A stretch of 64,000 nucleotides of DNA from Cytophaga aurantiaca DSM 3654 (GTDB taxonomy: Bacteria > Bacteroidota > Bacteroidia > Cytophagales > Cytophagaceae), in assembly GCF_000379725.1 (NCBI RefSeq), contig NZ_KB903623.1, positions 62,001-126,000 on the forward strand, given 5' to 3'. The translations under genes and the position numbers were made by a program. Below the pieces are notes generated by a model, which had not been told where the DNA came from, did no database searches, and saw only the letters and a list, made by a program, of their open reading frames with translations. Positions within the stretch are counted from its first letter, which is position 1, and each line of letters opens with the position of its first letter. Shown here piece by piece: positions 1 to 7,896 of the stretch.

Positions 1-35
1 TGTACCATAGATCATGGTGAAGAAGGTTTTTTATT

Positions 36-314
36 TTATGAGAAATGACTGATATTGTTCTCCTGTATCCGAAATGCCTCAATAATCAATCCCGGAATAT
101 ATTCGTAACCCGCATTGCTGATATCCAGGTCAATGCCCGAATCCAGAAAGTAGTGCAGGTACACGCCAAGCTGCCAGTCAAACGGGAGGGAGTCAAAGTG
201 AAGGTGTGTCAGATCCTTTATTTCACTGATCTCCAGCTGAAATTCATTAAAATCTTTCCATGTTTTTGGAAATTCTTTTTGTAACAGTTCAATATTTAGC
301 GTAACATTGCTCAT
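36..314 (-). CDS. hypothetical protein, 92 aa
   Basis: I do not recognise this 92-residue protein. It has a balanced, protein-like composition, is acidic and aromatic-rich (for example FDWQLGVYLHYFLDSGIDLD near residues 45-64), and has no signal peptide or membrane segment, so it is probably a small cytosolic protein. Its ATG lies directly back to back with the ATG of a small plus-strand reading frame, the two forming the palindrome CATATG at 312-317. The overlapping plus-strand frame at 45-284 looks like a shadow because its composition is poor. Confidence 0.6.
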   Translation of the reverse strand: MSNVTLNIELLQKEFPKTWKDFNEFQLEISEIKDLTHLHFDSLPFDWQLGVYLHYFLDSGIDLDISNAGYEYIPGLIIEAFRIQENNISHFS

Positions 315-452
315 ATGATACAGTGGTTAAAATCCGTTCGCGATTTCTATAGAAAGTATGAAGAATACATGAAGACAGATCTCATAATGTATGGGACGTT
401 TATTCTCGCATTTATTATTTTCTTGATTTGTATTACAGTATTCGATCTATAA
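315..452 (+). CDS. possible small membrane protein, 45 aa
   Basis: This short frame encodes a polar N-terminal half (IQWLKSVRDFYRKYEEYMK) followed by one clear hydrophobic segment at about residues 26-43 (MYGTFILAFIIFLICITVF), as in single-pass small membrane proteins. The ATG abuts the start codon of the divergent minus-strand gene, leaving no room for separate promoters, and no ribosome binding site is visible. The positively charged N-terminal half and the well-formed membrane helix favour a real gene, but its small size makes this uncertain. Confidence 0.4.
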   Translation: MIQWLKSVRDFYRKYEEYMKTDLIMYGTFILAFIIFLICITVFDL

Positions 453-542
453 TACAAAGGTATTATAATTGTTTCAGATAAATGACAGAGGTTAGTCTAA
501 AGTAACAGAAAATAGTTAATTGTATATTGGATAGTTGTAATA

Positions 543-1088
543 ATGAAAGCATCTTGTATTTCATTTCTTTTAATGTTCTTGTTATTTTCGTGTGTGAGCG
601 GTTATGATTATTACAGGTTTTCAGATGAAAAGAGGATGCTTTTGAATGATTCTTCTAAGATGAAATTTGCTCGTCAAAATATTTTATTTTCAAATAAGGA
701 TATTCAATTGATAGCGAAATTAGAAGAAACAAGATTTACACTTTTTAGTATTGCCACTAATGTTGAAATGTTTTCGGATTCTGTAGTAATAAATAATTTA
801 GATATTTCTATCGTAGAAGATACAATTATTGGTTGTACTGGATTACTTTTAAATGATTGTAATGGACAAACGATTCATGTTAGGGATTTTAAGAAAATTC
901 CTAGTGAATGCCAATCTAATCCGTATAAAACCATTTTTTTTGAATATCCAAGAAGTCCAACTAGCGACAAGATTGAATTGTATATTTATTTGGATTATTC
1001 GGTTGGTAATAGCGTGTTTGCTGATACAATTAAGGTTGAAGGTTTAACAAGGATCAGATCTAAAAAGCAACTTATTCCATTGCATTAA
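543..1088 (+). CDS. putative lipoprotein of unknown function, 181 aa
   Basis: The N-terminus is a lipoprotein signal: a hydrophobic stretch (ISFLLMFLLF) ending in the lipobox LFSC at about residues 14-17, so the mature protein is probably lipid-anchored. The rest is a beta-rich sequence of about 165 residues that I cannot assign to a family. It stands alone on the plus strand, followed by 120 bp without a gene. It is AT-rich compared with the flanking housekeeping genes, which may point to a lineage-specific gene. Confidence 0.65.
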   Translation: MKASCISFLLMFLLFSCVSGYDYYRFSDEKRMLLNDSSKMKFARQNILFSNKDIQLIAKLEETRFTLFSIATNVEMFSDSVVINNLDISIVEDTIIGCTGLLLNDCNGQTIHVRDFKKIPSECQSNPYKTIFFEYPRSPTSDKIELYIYLDYSVGNSVFADTIKVEGLTRIRSKKQLIPLH

Positions 1089-1210
1089 TGTTTAGTTGAA
1101 ATTCGATGAAGATCCAAATCTCACAAAGATTACTTAAATTGTGGTGTTGTCAAAGATGATTCAACTCACTATTCATAAAATTCATATTTTCTTAACAAAT
1201 TAAATTCATC

Positions 1211-1549
1211 ATGAAAAAAATACTACTAATTGTTTTTATAGCCTCTATGATAATGGCGTGTACAAGCAAACCCAACGCTGAAGCTGAATTTTATGTTCGC
1301 GGTAATTGCGACATGTGCAAAGAACGTATTGATAAAACGGCCCTTGTTGTAAAAGGTGTAAGTAGTGCGGATTGGAACGAAGAGACCAGTGTCTTAAAAG
1401 TTGCGTATGATTCCACTCAGACTTCCAGTATAGCTATTGAAAAAGCGATTGCTGCTACTGGTCATGCTACCAAAGGCGTAGCAATGGATTCGATTGCACA
1501 TAAGGCATTGCCTGAATGTTGTCAGGAACATGCAAAAGAAATGCATTGA
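1211..1549 (+). CDS. HMA-domain lipoprotein (heavy-metal-associated)
   Basis: A 112-residue protein with a lipoprotein signal (lipobox IMAC, Cys 17) followed by a ferredoxin-like HMA domain at about residues 25-93. The metal-binding loop reads GNCDMCKERID, which has the CxxC spacing of copper chaperones and of the N-terminal domains of P-type ATPases. A further CC and H residues near the C-terminus (PECCQEHAKEMH) could add metal ligands. Expected role: binding Cu(I) or a similar soft metal at the cell envelope. No metal transporter gene lies next to it in this window, so the partner is unknown. A long hairpin follows at 1582-1639. Confidence 0.8.
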   Translation: MKKILLIVFIASMIMACTSKPNAEAEFYVRGNCDMCKERIDKTALVVKGVSSADWNEETSVLKVAYDSTQTSSIAIEKAIAATGHATKGVAMDSIAHKALPECCQEHAKEMH

Positions 1550-1581
1550 TCTTTTCTTATTTTATCCGTAACATAAATGTG

Positions 1582-1639
1582 ACGGCAATGAAAGCCGAGC
1601 AGAACATTTAATAAAGTTCTGCTCGGCTTTCATTGCCGT
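1582..1639. terminator. perfect 24-bp inverted repeat, hairpin or terminator
   Basis: Positions 1582-1605 and 1616-1639 are exact reverse complements, separated by a 10-base A/T loop. There is no uridine run after the stem on either strand, so it is not a canonical intrinsic terminator. It may be a transcript-end hairpin for the HMA lipoprotein gene. The 3' end of its right arm also pairs in an alternative small hairpin at 1636-1656 (CCGTTTGGC with GCCAACGG). Confidence 0.55.
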
Positions 1640-1694
1640 TTGGCTTTAGCCAACGGTTTGGATTGCGAAGAGGTTTTAGAATTAAAATTGTGTG

Positions 1695-1748
1695 TAAAGC
1701 ATAAAAAAAGTCTCCCGTTAATTAACGGGAGACTTTTTTTATGCTTTA
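1695..1748. terminator. bidirectional intrinsic terminator
   Basis: A perfect 54-bp palindrome without a loop-forming spacer: a GC-containing core (AGTCTCCCGTTAATTAACGG and flanks) bounded by A and T runs, which gives a stem followed by uridines on both strands. It ends the convergent HMA-lipoprotein side (plus) and the SET-domain gene (minus). The stop codon of the SET gene at 1739-1741 lies inside the palindrome. Confidence 0.85.
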
Positions 1749-2329
1749 TCTTTCTTCTTTTTATCCTTATCCTTATCTTTTTTCTTCTTCTTTTTGTCTT
1801 TCTTCGGTTTCTCAGGTTGAAAGCCCATTGCAGCGCGCATTTCATCTCCATAATCAACCAATAATTCTTCACCTGCTTTGATCTTCTTTTTTGCAGTGAT
1901 TTCTATTACACCTTCATTGTCAAGGTATTCAACATTTGCCTTTTTACCAGAGCCGGTATAATCACAAACAAATCTACCCAATCCAGAAGACGTCTCACGA
2001 GCATCAATCACATGTTTCTTTCCCAAGGTCATACCATATTCGCCATGCCCTGATTTGTCGTAGCGTTTGTTGTATTGATCTACCGTTAACTTTTCACCTT
2101 CATACAATAAAGCTACAGCACCTTTTTTAATTTTCTTTAAGGTGAACAAACCAAGTCCTGCAAAAGGAACCGTTGATTGTGCAACTTTAAATGAAAGCTC
2201 AGATGCTGTATGTTCTTCGCAATACGGGTGCGTTAATGTACAAGTTGTTTTACAACGCTTGCCTTTTTCATCCTTATAGGCACATTGTTTTTTTACAACA
2301 ATCGAATGGTTGATTTGAGTCATATTCAA
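1739..2329 (-). CDS. SET-domain protein with N-terminal Cys/His motif and lysine-rich tail
   Basis: This 196-residue protein has three parts. Residues 15-41 hold a Cys/His cluster (CAYKDEKGKRC, CTLTHPYCEEH) that could bind zinc. Residues 45-165 form a SET domain: the GLGLF...I..G motif, a GRFVCDY segment where the NHSC motif normally lies, and the conserved ELLVDYGDE near the C-terminal end. Residues 172-196 are almost entirely Lys/Asp. SET proteins transfer methyl groups from S-adenosylmethionine to lysines. Here the NHSC region is degenerate, so activity is not assured. The gene starts 3 bp after the tyrS stop, so the two are probably co-transcribed. The target is unknown; the lysine-rich histone-like protein at 56.5-57.1 kb is a candidate by inference only. 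Confidence 0.8.
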   Translation of the reverse strand: MNMTQINHSIVVKKQCAYKDEKGKRCKTTCTLTHPYCEEHTASELSFKVAQSTVPFAGLGLFTLKKIKKGAVALLYEGEKLTVDQYNKRYDKSGHGEYGMTLGKKHVIDARETSSGLGRFVCDYTGSGKKANVEYLDNEGVIEITAKKKIKAGEELLVDYGDEMRAAMGFQPEKPKKDKKKKKKDKDKDKKKKDKA

Positions 2330-2332
2330 AAA

Positions 2333-3622
2333 TTAATTAAATCTAAGTATGTAATAATTTCTTCTGCCTTTTTGAACCAGTAAATAACTGTCGAGCAATA
2401 ATGGGTAATTTACAATTTCTTCCGAAGAATTTATTTTTATTTTATTAATACTTACACCACCGCCCTGAATCATTTTGCGGGCTTCGCCTTTAGAAGGGAA
2501 AACCTCTGAGTTTGTAATTGTGCTTAAAAGATCCAGAACAGTTGGCTTGTCAGCTAATATAGATTTCGAAATCTCGATCAAAGGAATACCTTCAAATACT
2601 GCCAGTAGGGTAGCTTCATTCAGTGATTGAAGATCTTCGATCACACTCTTTCCAAAAAGGATCTCAGAGGCTTTAATAGCCATGTTATAATCTTCTTCAG
2701 AGTGAACACGAATAGTAATGTCTTTTGCCAATGTCTTTTGTAACAGTCGCTCATGCGGAGCCTTTGCATGCTCTGCTTCCAACGCTTCGATCTCTTCTTT
2801 AGAAAATAACGTGAAGATGCGGATGAAACGGCTTACGTCTTCGTCTGCACTGTTCAGCCAAAACTGGTAGAACTTATATGGCGAAGTAAGATTGGGGTCC
2901 AGCCACACATTACCACCGGCAGACTTGCCAAACTTAGTACCGTCCGCTTTGGTAAGCAATGGCGTTGTTAAAGCAAAGGCAGTGCCTTCCGCCATTTTTT
3001 TAATAAGCGTAGTTCCTGAGGTAATATTACCCCATTGATCCGAACCGCCCATCTGTAACCGAACGTTGTTGTTTTTATATAAATGGTAGTAATCGTAGCC
3101 CTGAAGCAACTGGTATGAGAACTCCGTGTAAGAGATACCTGTACCGCTGTCCATACGTGACTTTACAGAATCTTTACTCATCATGTAGTTTACAGTCAGG
3201 TTTTTGCCTGCGTCTCGAAGGAATTCCAGAAAGCCAATGCCTTTAAACCAATCGTAATTATTAACAAGAATTGCGGAGTTTGAACCGCAATCAAAATTTA
3301 AAAACTTCGTCAATTGATTTCGGATGCCTTCCTGATTCAGACGTAGGGTTTCTTCTGAAAGGAAGTTTCGCTCTTCGGATTTTCCTGAAGGGTCACCGAT
3401 CATACCTGTTGCACCGCCAACCAATGCCATAGGTGTATGTCCTGCGTGCTGAAAATGCACCAGCATCATGATCGTAACAAGATTGCCTATTGTTAACGAC
3501 GCTGCAGTAGGGTCAAAGCCAACGTAGGCTGTAGTTTGATTTTTAAGCAGATATTCCTCAGTCCCGGGCATGCTGTCGTGCAACATACCTCTCCATTTAA
3601 GCTCTTCAACAAAATTTTTCAC
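2333..3622 (-). CDS. tyrS: tyrosine--tRNA ligase
   Basis: TyrRS charges tRNA-Tyr with tyrosine in the cytosol. The 429-residue length and architecture fit the bacterial family: class I catalytic core with [14 protein letters not shown] at about residues 68-81, tyrosine-pocket segments ([17 protein letters not shown] at 191-200), a KFGKS version of the KMSKS loop at 230-234, and a C-terminal S4-like RNA-binding domain from about residue 355. The HIGH signature is changed to TIGN (residues 44-47), so both histidines are replaced. Everything else looks intact. It leads a two-gene minus-strand unit with the SET-domain gene. Confidence 0.96.
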   Translation of the reverse strand: MKNFVEELKWRGMLHDSMPGTEEYLLKNQTTAYVGFDPTAASLTIGNLVTIMMLVHFQHAGHTPMALVGGATGMIGDPSGKSEERNFLSEETLRLNQEGIRNQLTKFLNFDCGSNSAILVNNYDWFKGIGFLEFLRDAGKNLTVNYMMSKDSVKSRMDSGTGISYTEFSYQLLQGYDYYHLYKNNNVRLQMGGSDQWGNITSGTTLIKKMAEGTAFALTTPLLTKADGTKFGKSAGGNVWLDPNLTSPYKFYQFWLNSADEDVSRFIRIFTLFSKEEIEALEAEHAKAPHERLLQKTLAKDITIRVHSEEDYNMAIKASEILFGKSVIEDLQSLNEATLLAVFEGIPLIEISKSILADKPTVLDLLSTITNSEVFPSKGEARKMIQGGGVSINKIKINSSEEIVNYPLLLDSYLLVQKGRRNYYILRFN

Positions 3623-3645
3623 GAATCATGTATTTTATATAGGTA

Positions 3646-3653
3646 CAAATATA
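3646..3653 (-). promoter_or_regulatory. candidate Bacteroidota -7 promoter element of tyrS
   Basis: On the minus strand the bases read TATATTTG, an exact match to the Bacteroidota -7 consensus TAnnTTTG, 23 bp upstream of the tyrS ATG. I could not find a convincing TTG -33 element at the usual 17-23 bp spacing, so the call rests on the -7 box and position. Confidence 0.4.
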
Positions 3654-3722
3654 CGTTATATCCTCAAAAGCGGAAATTTCAAGTATTTATTCACATTGGT
3701 TTAGTTTCCACATAAAGGTTAG

Positions 3723-3730
3723 TAATTTTG
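3723..3730 (+). promoter_or_regulatory. candidate -7 promoter element of holA
   Basis: TAATTTTG matches TAnnTTTG exactly and ends only 5 bases before the holA ATG at 3736. If used, transcription would begin at or next to the start codon, giving a leaderless message. A TTG at 3696-3698 is a possible but slightly distant -33 element (24-bp spacer). Confidence 0.4.
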
Positions 3731-3735
3731 GTATT

Positions 3736-4770
3736 ATGGCTGAATCTAGCGTTGCTCCGGATAAAGTACTGAAAGACCTTAAAGAAGGTAAATATGCACC
3801 TGTATATTTTTTACAGGGCGAAGAACCGTATTTTATTGATTTGATCTCCGGCTACATCGAAAATAATTGTTTGCCTGAATCGGAAAGAGGGTTTAATCAA
3901 ACAATCTTATACGGTAAGGATACCAATGTGTCTACCATTCTGCAAAATGCCCGCAAGTATCCGATGTTTTCTGAACGTCAGGTGGTAATGATAAAAGAAG
4001 CTCAGGACGTTTCGGATCTTACGAAAGATTCTACTGAAAAATTTTTAATGGCATATCTGGAAAATCCATTGCCTACTACCATTTTAGTTTTCTGTCACAA
4101 ATACAAAAAGCTAGACGCACGGAAGAAAATTACCAAACACTTAATGAAACATGCGGTGTTTGTTGAATCTTCAAAAATATACGACAACAAACTTCCGGAT
4201 TGGATCAACAATTACGTTCGGGAAAAGAATTATAAAATTGATCCGAAGGCAGTTATTTTATTGTCAGAATCTATTGGTGTGGATCTTTCCAGAATGGCCA
4301 ATGAGATCGATAAACTTCTGATCAATGTCAAAGATTCTTCGGTAATGATTACGGAAGATCTGATCGAAAAATATGTTGGGGTAAGTAAAGAATACAATGT
4401 ATTTGAACTTCAGAAGGCGATAAGCATCCGTGACATCATTAAGGCAAATAAGATTGTAAATCATTTTGATTCCAATCCGAAGGCCAATCCGATTGTAATG
4501 GTATTGTCGAGTTTGTTTTCGTATTATTTAAAGATCCTTGCCATTCATGCCGCTACCGATAAAAGTGAAGCGAGTTTGGCTAAAGTAGTTGGTGTGCATC
4601 CGTTTTTTGTAAAAGAGTATATTAATTCGTCTAAAATTAACGATATTAATAAGTGTATATCTTGTGTCCGTGCTATTCGCGAAGCAGATAAAATGGTTAA
4701 AGGCTATACCGTAGTGAATGTCAGCGATGGATTTATTTTGAAGGAGTTGGTTTTTAAACTTCTTCACTAA
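3736..4770 (+). CDS. holA: DNA polymerase III delta subunit
   Basis: The delta subunit opens the sliding clamp within the clamp-loader complex. The protein is 344 residues, the usual size, and starts with the family's typical PVYFLQGEEPYFIDLI segment (about residues 22-37), followed by an AAA+-like fold without a functional P-loop and the alpha-helical C-terminal collar domain (GVSKEYNVFELQKAI onward from about residue 215). It faces away from tyrS and sits upstream of the TPR-protein run. Its client clamp, dnaN, is also in this window at 19.1 kb. Confidence 0.93.
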   Translation: MAESSVAPDKVLKDLKEGKYAPVYFLQGEEPYFIDLISGYIENNCLPESERGFNQTILYGKDTNVSTILQNARKYPMFSERQVVMIKEAQDVSDLTKDSTEKFLMAYLENPLPTTILVFCHKYKKLDARKKITKHLMKHAVFVESSKIYDNKLPDWINNYVREKNYKIDPKAVILLSESIGVDLSRMANEIDKLLINVKDSSVMITEDLIEKYVGVSKEYNVFELQKAISIRDIIKANKIVNHFDSNPKANPIVMVLSSLFSYYLKILAIHAATDKSEASLAKVVGVHPFFVKEYINSSKINDINKCISCVRAIREADKMVKGYTVVNVSDGFILKELVFKLLH

Positions 4771-4848
4771 AATAAATCACAACAGATGTATAAGATCTGT
4801 TCGCTGGTGCGTTAAAAAGTATTGATCGATAATAATTCATATAGATTT

Positions 4849-7800
4849 ATGATTAAAAAAAGTATTTTGGTATTCTTTGCAGTGGTGCAGCTCTTGGTTG
4901 TGCATGCTCAGAATACGTCTACGCATAATGCTTCTGATAGGAAGTATTATGATGGTATGGAATTGTACGACAAACAAAAGTATGTTGCTGCCAAAGCAAT
5001 TTTTCAGCAATACATACAGGAAAATCCACAGGATCCCAAGTCGATTGAGTGTGAATATTATGTTGCACTTTGCGCATTAAATCTTTTTAATGACGATGCG
5101 GAATTCGCGTTCAGTAATTTTATTGAAAAATATCCCAACCATGTAAAATCGGGTAGAGCAGGATATGATCTGGGTAATTTTTTTTACAATAATAAAAAGT
5201 ATGATAAGGCCATTGAATATTATGCAATGGTAGATGAGTCAAAACTATCGTCTGATGAAGCAAATGAATATAATTTCAGATCGGGTTATTCCAGTTTTAC
5301 TAAAAAGGATTTTACGGTTGCCTTAGAGAAATTTAATAAGTGTAAAGGAAGCAAGCATAGATATATGCCGGCTGCAAATTATTATGCAGGGTATATTGAA
5401 TTTAAAAATGGAGACTTTGATGCCGCTTTAGCGGATCTGAATAAGGCAGCAGAAAGCAATGAATACAAGCCCTTGGTTGCAGTATTGATTGCAAATGTAT
5501 ATTACAGACAAGGTAAATACGATGAACTGATTCCTTATGCAGAAAAAGTAATTGCTGATAAATCTGCCGGTCCCAATACCAATGACATTAAACTTATTTT
5601 AGCTGATGCATATTTTTTCAAAGAGAACTTTGCGAAAGCCACTCCATTGTTCAAAGATTATTTAACATCAACAGGTGCGAAGAGTCTTTCTGCGGATATG
5701 AAATACCGTATCGGATTTTCTTCGTATAAATCTTCCGACTACAAACAGGCTATTGATCTGTTGCAAACGATTTCAAGCGATAAAGATTCTCTTGGACAAT
5801 CATCTGCGTATATACTTGGTTTGAGTTATTTAAAGTCGAACAATAAGACTTCGGCTATCCTTGCATTTGAGTTGGCGCAGCGTTCTTCGTTCAGCGCGCC
5901 GATAAAAGAAGAATCACAATTTCTATATGCAAAAATTGCTGTAGAGTTGGGGCGTTTTACAGATGCGACAAAAACATTGAAATCATACCTGGAGTTATAT
6001 CCTAAAAGCACGCATTTACATGAAGTATCAGAGTTATTGAGTGAATCCTTTTTAGGTTCCCGAAATTACGATGAGGCTCTTGCCTATATTGAAAATTTAA
6101 AATATCAGAATTCAAGAATCAATACAACCTATCAGCGCATTGCCTATTATAAAGCAGTTGAATTGATGAATAAAAAAGATTATGCAGGTGCTATAACGGT
6201 GCTTGATAAATCTTCTAAATACAGTTTTGATAAGACGGTATATATCAATTCTTTTTATTGGAAAGGTGAGTGTCTGTCTTTAGAAAAAAGATATGCAGAG
6301 GCAGAGAATGCATACAAAGAAGCAATTGAAAAAGGTAGCACGCTTGAAAATTCAAATGTTATAAAAGCATATTATGGATTGGGTTATGCATATTATTATC
6401 AAAAGAATTGGGATAACGCTGTTCCGCAGTTTGTGAAATTCATTACACTACAAGCTGACAAAAAAGGTAAAGGAGATATTTATTATCGCGATTCAGAATT
6501 GAGATTGGCAGATCTGTACTTTGTTACAAGACGCTTTCCGGAAGCTGTGAAATATTATGATCTGGCATTGCAGGAAAGAAAAGAAGACGAAGATTATATT
6601 TTGTTTCAAAAAGCAACAATCAACTATCTGACAAAGAAAACAAGCGAAGCGTATACCATGTATACACAGCTGACAAATAGATTTCCGAATTCTTCTTATT
6701 ACGATAATGCGTTAATGCAACGTTGTCAGTTGGATCTGGATGCAAGTAAGTTTGAGCTTGCAATTGAAGGGTATTCAAGAATCATTAATAAGAAGGATGA
6801 TCTGAATGGATTGAAACCTGTGGCCTTGCAAAAAAGAGCTGTATCTTATTTTAATTTGCAGCAATACGATAACGCAATCAAAGATTATCAGCAGGTAATT
6901 GATGAGAATCCTAAAACTACCATGGCGTACAACTCCTTGTTGCGTATACAGGAGATTCTTGATATGCAGGAAAAATCGGATAGTTTCGCGCCGATATTAG
7001 CAAAATATAAAGAAGCAAATCCCGAAGGACAGGATTTAAAAGAAGTTGAGTTTTTGAGTGCACAATCTTCTTATAATGCACAAAAATATGCAGCGGCAAT
7101 TCCAGCATTTAATTCCTTTATTAAGCAGTATCCGGATCATCCGAAAGTGGACGATGCAAAGTTTTATTTAGCGGATGCTTACTTCAGAACAAAAGATTAC
7201 AAAGCTTCTAAAGCACTTTATATTGAAATTGCAGAAACTAAAAATCAAAATTATAAAAAAGCAATTCAACGCATTGCAGATATATCGTATTTGCAAAATG
7301 ATCTTCCGAATACCATCAAGTATTATTCGGAGCTTCAGCAATTAGCATCAAGCAATAAAGAAAAGACTGCATCCTGGCTTGGATTGATGGCTGCATTTTA
7401 TGATTCCAATCAGTTGGATTCCTGCAATGTATATGCGGATAAAGTAATCGGTCATGGTTCGGCTGCACCTGACGCACAGAATAAGGCACAACTGTATAAG
7501 GGTAAAGTTGCCTATGCGAAAAAAGATTTCGATGCCGCACAGGATTACTTCCTATTGTGTATGAATGGTGCGAAGGACGTAAGTGCTGCGGAAGCACATT
7601 ATTCATTGGCAAAAATTCAATACGATAAAAAGCAGTACAAGCAATCCATTGAAACCTTATATGATTTCAATAATACCTACAGCAGTTATGATTTTTGGTT
7701 GGGTAAGTCGTTCTTACTTATTGCCGAGAATTTTATTGCGAAGGATGAAGTGTTTCAGGCCAAAGAAACACTTACATCTGTTGTAGAGAAGTCGCCAAAT

Positions 7801-7896
7801 GCAGAGATAAAAAAACTGGCAAAGGAAAGGCTTGATCAATTAAATGCATCAGAGGCTATTAAAAATCAATCGAAGGAGGGAGCGGGCAATGAATAA
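4849..7896 (+). CDS. large exported TPR-repeat protein
   Basis: A protein of about 1,015 residues with a signal peptide (IKKSILVFFAVVQLLVVHAQ, cut after HAQ) and then tetratricopeptide-like repeats over nearly its whole length (for example AAKAIFQQYIQENPQDP, KAIEYYAMVDES, YDNAIKDYQQVIDENPKT). TPR solenoids in the periplasm scaffold protein complexes. I place the start at the ATG at 4849: a longer frame begins with TTG at 4822 but would put a polar stretch ahead of the signal peptide. Its stop overlaps the next gene by 8 bp, so it is translationally coupled to the outer-membrane protein. Exact function is unknown. Confidence 0.85.
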   Translation: MIKKSILVFFAVVQLLVVHAQNTSTHNASDRKYYDGMELYDKQKYVAAKAIFQQYIQENPQDPKSIECEYYVALCALNLFNDDAEFAFSNFIEKYPNHVKSGRAGYDLGNFFYNNKKYDKAIEYYAMVDESKLSSDEANEYNFRSGYSSFTKKDFTVALEKFNKCKGSKHRYMPAANYYAGYIEFKNGDFDAALADLNKAAESNEYKPLVAVLIANVYYRQGKYDELIPYAEKVIADKSAGPNTNDIKLILADAYFFKENFAKATPLFKDYLTSTGAKSLSADMKYRIGFSSYKSSDYKQAIDLLQTISSDKDSLGQSSAYILGLSYLKSNNKTSAILAFELAQRSSFSAPIKEESQFLYAKIAVELGRFTDATKTLKSYLELYPKSTHLHEVSELLSESFLGSRNYDEALAYIENLKYQNSRINTTYQRIAYYKAVELMNKKDYAGAITVLDKSSKYSFDKTVYINSFYWKGECLSLEKRYAEAENAYKEAIEKGSTLENSNVIKAYYGLGYAYYYQKNWDNAVPQFVKFITLQADKKGKGDIYYRDSELRLADLYFVTRRFPEAVKYYDLALQERKEDEDYILFQKATINYLTKKTSEAYTMYTQLTNRFPNSSYYDNALMQRCQLDLDASKFELAIEGYSRIINKKDDLNGLKPVALQKRAVSYFNLQQYDNAIKDYQQVIDENPKTTMAYNSLLRIQEILDMQEKSDSFAPILAKYKEANPEGQDLKEVEFLSAQSSYNAQKYAAAIPAFNSFIKQYPDHPKVDDAKFYLADAYFRTKDYKASKALYIEIAETKNQNYKKAIQRIADISYLQNDLPNTIKYYSELQQLASSNKEKTASWLGLMAAFYDSNQLDSCNVYADKVIGHGSAAPDAQNKAQLYKGKVAYAKKDFDAAQDYFLLCMNGAKDVSAAEAHYSLAKIQYDKKQYKQSIETLYDFNNTYSSYDFWLGKSFLLIAENFIAKDEVFQAKETLTSVVEKSPNAEIKKLAKERLDQLNASEAIKNQSKEGAGNE
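7873..7880 (+). promoter_or_regulatory. strong Shine-Dalgarno sequence before the barrel gene
   Basis: AAGGAGGG lies 8 bases upstream of the ATG at 7889, within the coding sequence of the preceding TPR gene. It matches the anti-Shine-Dalgarno end of 16S rRNA unusually well. Bacteroidota genes mostly lack such sites, and most genes here do. It fixes the start of the downstream protein at 7889 and argues against the longer frame from 7844. Confidence 0.6.

Noticed and set aside
1640-1864. Plus-strand frame opposite the SET gene tail
   Set aside because: It arises from the Lys-rich low-complexity tail and the terminator palindrome read in complement.
7844-7888. Upstream extension of the barrel gene to 7844
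   Set aside because: It would place an Arg-rich leader before a clear signal peptide and ignores the strong Shine-Dalgarno 8 bp before the ATG at 7889.
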